Assembly: GCA_036898135.1 (NCBI GenBank)
Contig: CM072511.1
Span: 155,724,051 to 155,788,050 of the forward strand
Direction: 5' to 3'
Source: Oncomelania hupensis
Taxonomy: Eukaryota > Mollusca > Gastropoda > Littorinimorpha > Pomatiopsidae
Length of the DNA: 64,000 bases
The notes under the pieces are model-generated. The model did not search any database. It saw only the letters and a program-made list of their open reading frames with translations, and was not told where the DNA came from. Below, piece by piece: positions 54,488 through 64,000 of the stretch (position 1 is the stretch's first letter; every line of letters begins with the position of its first letter). The position numbers were made by a program, and so were the translations under genes.

Positions 54488-57456
54488 TGACTCACATTCA
54501 TTAGCATAATTATGTGAGTCTATGTACTTACCTCTTCTCCCCCCCCCCCCCCCCGTCCCCCGAACTCCCTTCCTCCCCACCCCTCCTCCCAAAAAATGTT
54601 TTCCAGATTTTTGCAAATCTGTTTGCGATTGTTCACGATGAGTCCTAAATAGTCCAAAAGTGACAGTTTTAAAGTATGTCCGTCCGTCCGTCTCTCTGTC
54701 AGTTGTCCGCCGTCTGCCTGTGCAAAAACTTTAAAGTGGCCAGATACTCAGGGCCTGTTTTATCTATCACAACCGAGTTTGGTAAGATGCTGTATACACA
54801 TAGAGAGCTCTTAAAAGATCAGTGAATGAATGACTTCAAGGTCAAGGTCACAGGGTCATCAAATGTTACTAAACAAAAATTTCAGTTTTTCATCAAATTT
54901 CACTACTTTTCTAGGTTATTAACATTGAAGTTATGATTCTTTGAAGTATGATTATATCAATAAGACACACATACTATACAAATTCGATCAACCTCACTCC
55001 AAGGTCAATGTCACGTCACCCGAATGGGATCAGTGATCAGCTCAAACAGCGAGTGTAGGAATACAAAGTCACACTAAAAAACTAACACAAATGCCAGATG
55101 AACATTTACAGTCTTTTATTCAACACACGTGCACAGGAAAATGGGAAATCTAATCCTACCCCAACCCTTATCTGGACGCACAACCCTAACAATTACCTCC
55201 CTTGTCTAATCCGTAACCCCTTGACACTGGACCCGAGATGCCAACACAATCAAGATGTGACAATATGAAAATAGAGCTGAAGTAATACAACTGATGGCCT
55301 GAGTATACAATCGCCAAGACTTGAACAAATGTATTTAATTAGTACTAAACTCTTTATACACAATAATACAGTACGTTATTCAACACGAACTCGATTAAAT
55401 TGTCTGAAATTGCACCAAGGCATTTCGTCTATCACAGACTGTATAATAAAGAGTCACTGTTTTATATATAATTATGTTTATGTGCGTGTAAGGCTGTAAG
55501 TATGCTTGTGAGGGTGCGTGATCCTGAGAATGGAGAATCCAGGCGGCAGTCCTCTAAGTGGTAAGGGTCTTGCAGCTCCCGGGTGGCAATTGTCGCGCAA
55601 CGTATAACTCGGCACCATACGACACCTGCTTGGGCAGCAGCATTCAACAACCAGACAGCAACAGTAGCGGCACGTAAAACTCCACGTAAGAGTACGTAGA
55701 AACAGATAGGTAGAAATCAATAGTAGGCCTAATCTGGTCAACAAAATAAACCATCTTACTAGGCTACTTCTACAATGTAAACAATACATGGGAAATAACT
55801 CCTTCCGCCGTCCGCCATCTTGACCTGTTTATTTATGCATTATAACAATTCATAATTCTTCTATAATTTATATAACTTCTTATTAACAAGATTATTTATA
55901 CAAATACAAATGCATATGATAATTCCATTTCTAGTCAACACTCCTGATTCATCCTCTCTCTCATATTCCTCACTCCTCTCTCATCTCCATCACCCCTCTC
56001 CATCACTTCTCTAGCATGCTATAATATATCGTCACCCTTGACCTCATTCTTGCAAACAACTTCAACAACATTACTCCATTTACATTTTCAAACAAGAAAA
56101 TCATATAAAAAAATAGTATGTATCAAAAGTCCTTTTCCCCTCATCCTTTATTATTCATTCACGTACGCATGCTCAGAGTGTATAGCCACTACAAGAATTA
56201 GAACACTGGGCACCCACTTACCTTCAGTTCCCCGGCCTGTGAAGTACAGACACACACAACACCACACCACAACACAACACAACACAGTCTGTAGACCGTA
56301 GATGGTTAATTCGTTTCTTTACTGATCCAGGGCACTTTAGCAATTATGAAATGTCTAGGTCTAGGGCGGTCTCTAAACTAAGAGCACACACCATTAGGAC
56401 GTCGCTCAACACAGAGGTCACACAGCACTGTGGCAGCAAAAATCCTCCTCACTGTGACAAAATTACTTTATTAACACAGCATTGACAATATACTGGTCAT
56501 TCTTGCCCTTATAAAGGAAGCAAGACCTTGGGTGGTTCCAAACACAAACACAACCCTTGTAAATGGACCCTACACTAGTTATCCTCTGATAGTGGCAGTC
56601 ACAATCTACCCAGTCACCGTCAGATTACAATGAATATTGGCTCACTCTAACCTTCTTCCCCGCTTCCAGCCCACAGTTTAAGGCACAGAACTCCGTTCAG
56701 CTCCTAATAGCTATCTAGCTATGCGTATCGCACGTGAAAAACCTAAATTCCTAAAATACTCTACGCAGTACAAAACGCTGATTCAAACTTCGCGCACAGC
56801 ACTCTCATAGATATGAAACTATACACTATATACATCCTGACACAGCATTTATTTAGCGTGCTCAAAACTCGTGTCGTCACAGTCAAGGTCACTGGAGCTG
56901 TCCAAATTCGGTTAGTTTAGGTACTTTGAAGAGACTTTAACCCTAGACAATGAGGGATATAAAGTCCAAACTTGTATTTGGAAATGATAGATTGATCTTT
57001 CATATTTTTCCGTTTTTGCCTTGATCTTGAAGGTCAAGGTCATTTTAGGCCTTGTAAAAATATACCAAAAAATAAGTAATCGTACAATGCAATGGCTGTT
57101 TATTTAACCCATAGTATGCAACAACATTGGTTTATTTGGTCAGGAATGTCATCCCAAGGTCAAGATCATTAAATGTCAACGTCACCCCAAAGTCGAATTT
57201 TAAAAAAAGAAAAGAATATAACTTTTGCTGTGGTTTATTTGATAGTACGTGAGTGTATTTGGAGCCGTAGTGGAGCCGAAGGTCAAGGTGACCTCAAGGT
57301 CAAGAGCATAGAAAGATCAAAGTCGGGATGATGCTTTGCATTAAATTTAATGCCACCATTTCATTTTGGTCTTTGTGAGCACGCATTTTCATGTTAAATA
57401 TTGCGAGTTCGATAAGGAACATGTGAATCATATGGGCGTTGCCATTCTAGTTTTAC
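54488..57456 (+). repeat. AGGTCA-rich repeat (REP-N), copy 4, split (54488-55014 and 56882-57456)
   Basis: Begins TTGACTCACATTCATTAGC, has poly-C at 54541, then the TTTGCAAATCTG block. It is interrupted by a solo LTR and resumes at GTCAAGGTCACTGGAGCTG. It ends CATATGGGCG...CTAGTTTT. Confidence 0.85.
55009..56881 (-). mobile_element. Solo LTR of an LTR retrotransposon (1.87 kb)
   Basis: The minus strand starts TGTGACGACACGAG and ends CACGTGACA, i.e. TG...CA, with a 5 bp duplication GTCAA at 55004-55008 and 56882-56886. A TATATAG lies near the start (about 56830) and GAATAAAAGAC near the end (about 55113), fitting promoter and polyadenylation positions in an LTR. No internal genes, primer site or second LTR are present. 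Superfamily not determined; a 5 bp duplication is common for Gypsy elements. Confidence 0.78.
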
Positions 57457-57785
57457 ATTTAATACATTTGTGTGTTTATGATTTTATTTATATGTGTTTT
57501 GATCAATGTTGTTTAATAGGAAATTAAAAGAATTAATACCACTGAGCCATTCTAATGTGTAGTTTGAATATGTTTTTTCCAAGATTAAACAATGAAGCCA
57601 TTCAGACGAGTTCAAATCGATAACGAAAAGTGTGAACATGCAATATATCAATGAAGAAGTAGCAGAAGAAAATCAAAACATCGGTAGTCTGACCATCGGA
57701 AATGTTATTCGAGAGTGATACATCTTTACTTTTGTAATGTCATGCAGCTCTTTTAGTCAAATGAAGAAGTCAGCGTCGCCCGCTA

Positions 57786-57920
<135 letters not shown>

Positions 57921-58579
57921 ACCACCACTATTAGGGCTAACTCCCACACCGTCACCATCATCGTTATTTAAGTAGTCAATAACTTAAGTGATAAAGATGC
58001 ATCTGGTGAGAGGAAGACCAAAGTAGGGATCACAGATTGCCACAATTATATATATATTTTTTAAATTAAATCAAGATCCGCTTTGAATTTAATAACACTT
58101 ATGTAGTTTTCAGCTTCTCCTAAAATAGTTTATACGTGGTCTCAGATAGCACATTTGGACAACGAAGTTGAAATAGCATTTTAAAAGGTGGAGGTGGGCT
58201 TGGGATGGGTACTGACGGGCAGAGCATCAGAAAATCCATAGGAATGAATCAGTTGTTGGGCCCCTTTTCCTACACTTCGTGTCTTCTTACGAATCTAGAC
58301 ACAGGGGCTTTAACCCAGTACAATGGGTCCTCGATAGCAAAGAATGAGTGGATTCTCCATAGCTTAGCGCCGTGGGTCCAATGTATTAATTGTAAAAAAA
58401 AAACAAAACAAAAAAACATTCTACTGCTACCGCTTTACTATCGAGTATCCCCGATTCTTTTGCCATCGGGGGATCCATTCTAATTGGTTATTTCCTATGT
58501 GCTACCAGTTCCATAGATAACAGTTTTAATCACTGATCATAACATTGATCATAGGTCACATTATTTTCATGGTGTCTTT
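57921..58579. other. No gene seen
   Basis: No supported frame, repeat match or splice-consistent exon. Confidence 0.4.
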
Positions 58580-59415
58580 ATGCTATTGGCAATGCCAAGG
58601 CTGGCCAAGATGCGCACCACAACTGGGGAGACACATGTGGACCCCACTGCAACAACGAGACAAATGACAGGGGTCCGAGACTCTTGGAGTTTGCCAGATA
58701 CAGCAAACACGCTTGGTCTCCACAAAAACTCCAGACGATGGACATGGCACAGTCCCGGCGGGGAGCATCACAACCAGATTGACTACATCATGGTCAAGAA
58801 ACGCTTCAGATCAAGCATCAACATTGGCAGGACACGCACTTTTCCAGGAGCAGACATCGGAAGTGACCACGATCTCGTGATGATGTCTTTACGGCTCCAC
58901 TAGAAGAGAGTAAATACAGCAAAGTGCACTAGACTGAAGTTCGAACTGGACAAACTGCAAGACCCGGAGGTGGCAGAACTATTTCAGGCCACAATTGGAG
59001 GGAAATTTTCACCACTGCTCATTTTGGGGGCTGGTGAAATAGATGTCAACACCATGACCATCACCTTCAACTCAGCTGTGACAGATGCCGCCACTGAGAT
59101 CCTTGGCAAGCACCGACCAAAGAAGAAGCCGTGGATCACACCTGAACTTTTGGATCTGTGTGATAAACGAAGAGAGATTAAATTTAAAATTAAAAAAACA
59201 CATCACAGGGAGCTGATGTCTACCGAAAAATCAACAATGACATCCAGACTGTGAAACGGGTGACAAGTGTCAAACAGCCCAAAGTCTCCACGATCCAAAA
59301 AAAGTCTGGCATATGTCTTACAGAACAACAAGAAGTCTTGGACAGATGGACAGAGTACTACTCTGACCTTTACAACCATACACCAAATGGAGACCCATCA
59401 GTTCTAGCATGTCCC
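58580..59415 (+). pseudogene. LINE-1 copy C, internal endonuclease-linker fragment
   Basis: Reads SRRWTWHSPGGEHHNQIDYI, RSSINIGRTRTFPGADIG and SDHDLVMMSLRLH, which include the catalytic SDH of APE-type endonucleases. It continues through FQATIGGKFSPLLILGAGE, KHRPKKKPWITPELLDLCD and LTEQQEVLDRWTEYYSDLY. About 107 bp present in copy A (4044-4150) are missing near 59235. One stop at the end of MSLRLH and frameshifts are present. Truncated at both ends, so neither the start nor the RT remains. Confidence 0.88.
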
Positions 59416-59520
59416 GGAATTTGCTCGGCTGCACAGGCAGGTTGATATTTTATCACCCTTGTTTGATTTAACCAAGTCAGGTCAATTTCAAACAATAAGA
59501 TCAGCATCAGTTAAACTGCA

Positions 59521-59521
<1 letters not shown>

Positions 59522-59579
<58 letters not shown>

Positions 59580-59600
59580 ACTCTCTCTCTCTCTCCACTC
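59522..59600. repeat. (CT)n microsatellite
   Basis: CT run of about 75 bp followed by a CA-rich stretch. Confidence 0.95.
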
Positions 59601-60017
59601 CACACAAACACGCACCCACACACACACACAGAGTTCAGTTCAGTTCAGCTCGGTGCTTTAATTTTCCGTCTGTTCACTCTTAGTGATTTCAGAATGTATG
59701 TGTCTGTGCCTGTGCATGTGTGTGTGTGGAGAGAGAGAGAGAGTGCGTGTGAGAGTGTCTGGCGTTTAGCTAGACTGCCTACATCTTGTTTTACCAGCAT
59801 TGTGTTGACAAATGGAGCTAATGATTAATGATTAACTAAACGTACCTAACAGTCATCTTTGCTTACAATATAGAAGAAAGAACAACAGCAACTGCTAGAT
59901 TTTTGACCTTTAGAAATTTAGATTTTTTTTCTTTTTCGTTCGTTGAAGTAGCAATTGTGGCATTTACGGTACTCGTGGCTTAAACACTACTACTGCTAGT
60001 AACCGTAATACTGCGGA

Positions 60018-60038
60018 ATACTGCTGTTGCTGCTACTG

Positions 60039-60080
<42 letters not shown>

Positions 60081-60088
60081 ATGATGCT

Positions 60089-60163
<75 letters not shown>
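60018..60163. repeat. (CTG)n/(ATG)n compound microsatellite
   Basis: Alternating blocks of GCT and GAT units; Leu/Met-rich frames here are artefacts. Confidence 0.95.
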
Positions 60164-60166
<3 letters not shown>

Positions 60167-60300
60167 AATTTATGATCATGATAATACTGATGGCGACGAA
60201 GACGACGGTGATGATAACGATGATGATCGTAACGACGACGACAGCGACCACAGCAATGACAACGACGACAAGAAGGAAGAAGATTAACTTCTTTTTCCGT

Positions 60301-60545
60301 TGGTGCTGGTTGTAAGAGGAAGTGTTGACGCTAAGGTATGGAGTAACAGACATGGCGGAAGGGTACACGGCGGTGACGGCAGTGCTGGTATCGATTAACA
60401 TCGATCTTGCCAACAACGGCGCCGACATACACTGTGTATCTGCCACAGCGAGCTCGCATTTCGTACACGCACGTGCTGAATTTCTGCTCAAAGGTTTACC
60501 TCGTTCTGGTGTAATCAGGTCAAAGTTCTCACCGGTATTAATCAT
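60301..60545. other. GC-richer segment open on both strands, unassigned
   Basis: Plus frame from ATG 60352: MAEGYTAVTAVLVSINIDLA through HARAEFLLKGLPRSG. Minus frame from 60545: MINTGENFDLITPERGKPLS. Either could be a coding exon, but there are no clear splice partners and no recognised family. Confidence 0.25.
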
Positions 60546-61734
60546 GTAGATCGCGGTAATATACGGATCTGGTGAAATGGGTGTATTTTTGTTTCAGACT
60601 TTGTGGATTCGTGATGATCGATCTGCCAGTGCTTTGCAATGCGTGTGTTTAGCAAAGAATTTACACAAGCGAACTTGACCTTTGCCAAAAAAAACAAAAA
60701 ACAAAAACAAACACAGAATGCCTACCACTACCCCAGGTAATTGGTCCTAAAAAGTTTGGTCAAAATCCATGCAGATCAGTATTTGAGGTACAGCGAACAA
60801 CGGACTGACAGACAGGCCAGACTCAGAAAGTACAACAGACCAACGCGTAAGCAATTCTGTTTTCTTCTGAAGAAACGAGCGCCGTGTACAGAAATATCTT
60901 AGACGCGGTTCGCCAGCTGCATGTAGATCGACTCATCGTTTATTAAGTAGAACGTGAACCTACATTAGTAGGCCTACATGGTTTTACCTGACAAACTTAA
61001 CTGGCATTCACAAGATCCACGTAGCCGACAATACTAAGTGGGTTTCACTTGCTTTCACCAGGCAAATACAAAAACACGGTAGAATTTCATCGTATCTGTG
61101 TGCGGTATGTCCCGGCCTCCTGTAATCTCCGATGCTCTGGCGCCATCGGAAAACGGCGTAAAACAATGTCTCTGCCGCCTGTTGCACTAGCCCTAGAGCT
61201 GCAGGGGATCCAGCAGAATGCAGGCCTATGTACTGCGACACTGGAACGTGCCTGTAATGCACCTGTTGATTTCTTGTCTGGTTAGTACGTGTAGCAATAA
61301 CGACATTTGTATTGATTTAAGCCAATGTCTTTTATCAGTCACTAGGATGACAGGGTTCTCAGTTAAATTAAAACCATTTCATCTTGTGTGTGAGGGGTGG
61401 GGATGAGGTCAGGGGGTGTTGTGTATGCGTGTATGTATGTGTGTGATATGTGTGTGTATGAGAGAGACAGACAGATAGACAGACAGATAGACTGAGACAG
61501 ACTGACAGACGGCTACAGACCCTAGACCCTGTAAGCAATTAATAACTAGTTACAGATAGAGTAGTTTGGAGCGAGCGTAATCGATGTTCAAATTAAATTT
61601 AATCAATAAGCAATAACAGAAGAAGAAAAACAACAACACAATAACTATAACAACAGCAAGTTCCACAAGCAGACCAAAGGAGAAGAACAAGAGCAAGATC
61701 CACAAGAAGAACAAGATCATCAAGAAGAACACAT
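60546..61734. other. No gene seen
   Basis: GACAGA/GATAGA-rich short repeats at 61.46-61.51 kb. Several short frames, none with family features. Confidence 0.4.
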
Positions 61735-61779
61735 GTGATTCATTATGATGATGATGAAAATGATGATGATAATGATGAC

Positions 61780-61853
<74 letters not shown>

Positions 61854-61935
61854 CTAAGAAGAACAAGAACAAGATCCACAAGAAGAACAAGATCATCAAG
61901 AAGAACACATGTGATTGATGATGATGATGATGAAA

Positions 61936-61975
<40 letters not shown>

Positions 61976-62048
61976 CGACGACTAAGAAGAACAAGAACAA
62001 GATCCACAAGAAGAACAAGATCATCAAGAAGAACACATGTGATTGATT

Positions 62049-62086
<38 letters not shown>

Positions 62087-62141
62087 CAAGAAGAACAAGA
62101 TCCACAAGAAGAACAAGATCGTCAAGAAGAACACATGTGAT

Positions 62142-62222
<81 letters not shown>
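61735..62222. repeat. Higher-order repeat: (GAT)n blocks separated by a conserved AAGAAC-rich spacer
   Basis: The spacer AGATCCACAAGAAGAACAAG then ATCATCAAGAAGAACACATG then TGATTGAT occurs before each of four GAT blocks (about 61.75, 61.92, 62.05 and 62.14 kb). Block lengths differ; spacers are nearly identical. Confidence 0.93.
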
Positions 62223-62223
<1 letters not shown>

Positions 62224-62405
62224 ATAAGCCTATAGACGGGTTGACAAAAAAACCCTCTAAGACAGACAGGCCAGGCAACGAGAAAGGATGCTCTTTAACG
62301 GGCAGCATGGTAGACAGCGCGGAGCGGAGCGAAGTAGCTCAGCTAGATGTTTGCTTATTGTAGCAGCGTACATCATATTGATCCAGCATCGGTCTAGTCA
62401 GTCAG

Positions 62406-62459
<54 letters not shown>

Positions 62460-62462
62460 CCT
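62406..62462. repeat. (CT)n microsatellite
   Basis: About 25 CT units. Confidence 0.94.
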
Positions 62463-62813
62463 CTTCTCTCTCGCTCTGCCTCATCCATCTGCATTGATTT
62501 CAGTCCTTGCCTGAGCATCACACATACGCTGATTCGTTTTATGAAGAATTGTTTAAATGTTATCAATTTTTGAAATACCTAAAAGAGCCTATGTTGTATT
62601 TGAAAGGTTGTTTGGTTTGCCTTTTTTAATGGTTTAATATCACGTAAAATGACGTCACATTGAACCATTGAATTGAATTGAATTGAATTGAATTCGTTGC
62701 ATAAAGAGCTACCTGGGAGACAAAAAAAAAGTATGCGTAAAGAACAAGAGTAGTATACTGGTCTCGCCTAAATAGCTACGACTGGGGTTTATTGATAGCT
62801 GTATAGCTATCCT

Positions 62814-63028
62814 ATCCTATCCTATCCTATCCTATCCTATCCTATCCTATCTTATCTTATCCTATTCTATCCCGTAACTCGAAAGTCGTTGAGGCACCAC
62901 AGATGATCGTTTAACCAGCGTACTCCATCTTTCTCTGTGCTCAGCAACCTTCATGGCTTCGCTCAGTGTCTAGCCAGTCCACTCTCGAGTGTTGTCCTCC
63001 CACCTCGTTTTCTGTCTCCCTCTTCTTA
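62814..63028 (-). pseudogene. LINE-1 copy D, 3' end with long (GGATA)n tail
   Basis: The minus strand reads the C-terminal GGRTTLE, TEKDGVRWLNDHLW-type end of LINE-1 and then CGAGTTACGGGATAG and about ten GGATA units (62814-62870). 5'-truncated at about 63028. Confidence 0.9.
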
Positions 63029-63364
63029 GCAGGATAGCATCTTGAATATAATCCTTACTAGATGTTATCATCCGGGGAAAGAAGGAACATTGATAGCAAA
63101 GATCGATCTCTCCCGCTGTGTTGCCAGTAGTTCGCATTTTTGTGGAATTACGGCACAGAGAGAATACAGATGACCCATTCCGCTGTGGTCTCAGCTCGTC
63201 CGGGTATCCTCAGCTGATCTGGCTGAAAATCAAGGGAGTGATTTTCCAAAGCATAAGAGAACGCATAGGCAAAGTCTTCAATCACCGATTGTTCGTGCAC
63301 AGCGTACACATAAATATGCTCAAACAGCTGTTCAAGGCTTTGGTCGCAAATGTATTTAACACAC

Positions 63365-63600
63365 ACACGCGCTCACACAAGTATGTAGAACACCAAAACT
63401 GTTTTTTTTTTTAAGAATGTAGGAATCGGAAAGTGTGGGGTTTTTTTTGGACGGAAAGAACGCAAACTTCTTCCAAAAATGTAAGAATCTAATGCAAAAT
63501 TGGCTCTTTCCGTCTCAAAAGTTGACCTATTTCGTCGCCTAGGCGACGAAATAGGTCGAACGTTCTTCAAAATCCGTTCAGTGGTCCTTCAGATAGGGCA
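63365..63600 (+). repeat. Dispersed repeat F, copy 2, with a perfect 34 bp palindrome
   Basis: Matches 11038-11226. The palindrome is 63524-63557, centred on CGCCTAGGCG with flanks GACCTATTTCGT and ACGAAATAGGTC. Confidence 0.85.
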
Positions 63601-63903
63601 TCCAACTGACCGACCGACAAACCGACGTATTGGCTTGTTCTGATTCCCGATTACTTCAAAGTATTTCCAAATAAGTCTGGAAATTCAAAAAAGGAAAAAA
63701 CAATATAATTCACCCATAACATTTGCAGCAGCAAATGAATCAACGTATTGATTGTGGCTGCTCAAATCCAGATTATCTATAGAGCCCACGCAATTATGTC
63801 AGCAGAAAGACATGTAATAGGTTAGTGAATTATTGATGGCGCCCGTTGAGGACTAAAGAGCACAGAACTAAGAAGAACCAACTTTATGATTAAGTAGTGC
63901 CAT

Positions 63904-64000
63904 AAGTAAGTAAGACTGCTGCGCTCCCTTGTCATCTCCATCTTCCTATATGCTTGCGAAGCATGGACCCTCACAGCAGATCTCCAACGAAGAATACAAA
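63904..64000 (+). pseudogene. LINE-1 copy E, running off the window
   Basis: GACTGCTGCGCTCCCTTGTC through AGCATGGACCCTCACAGCAG and CAACGAAGAATACAAA equals 6776-6860 of copy B. Truncated at the left; the right side continues outside. Confidence 0.9.

Overview
The window is animal nuclear DNA. It is AT-rich and intron-bearing, with spliced genes, dense microsatellites and many families of retroelements and DNA transposons. The repeat types (tRNA-derived SINEs, an endonuclease/RT LINE with a (GGATA)n tail, and a 1 kb repeat full of AGGTCA half-sites) and a 5S-like SINE segment closest to invertebrate 5S rRNA suggest a lophotrochozoan, most likely a marine mollusc (gastropod). The species cannot be fixed from the sequence.

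Layout. 0-10.4 kb is repeat wreckage: a 560-700 bp repeat called REP-A here, two dead copies of a LINE called LINE-1 here (about 1.98-5.83 and 6.1-7.24 kb), a 970 bp foldback element with a SINE inside it, and the RNase H end of a second LINE. 10.4-17.1 kb has foldback elements, a tRNA/5S chimeric SINE with exact target-site duplications, and a GA-rich array. 17.2-19.1 kb is a nearly open reverse transcriptase of a third LINE, sitting inside a SINE. 19.35-20.83 kb holds the last two exons of a C-type lectin-domain gene, preceded by degenerate copies of its exon start. 20.8-28.2 kb is mostly repeats.

28.2-50.1 kb is the genic core. A complete seven-exon tetraspanin gene (253 aa, TSPAN3-like) lies on the minus strand at 32,981-40,848. 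It is head-to-head, 716 bp apart, with a complete three-exon homolog of human C15orf61 (DUF4528, 150 aa) on the plus strand at 41,565-45,535. A piggyBac remnant lies in the first intron of the latter. Downstream on the plus strand, a GC-rich single-TM ORF at 46.8 kb and a Cys-rich 228-aa ORF at 49.4-50.06 kb can be joined by a frame-compatible intron into one unrecognised 282-aa membrane protein.

50.5-57.5 kb holds three of the four copies of the AGGTCA-rich repeat. One is split by a 1.87 kb solo LTR with a 5 bp target duplication, another by a 78 bp REP-A fragment with a 10 bp duplication. 57.5-64 kb is microsatellite-rich with three more LINE-1 fragments.

Most of the window is transposon history. 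Several insertions are datable relative to each other because target duplications and an empty site are preserved. No prokaryotic features, rRNA genes, convincing functional tRNA genes or CRISPR arrays were seen.
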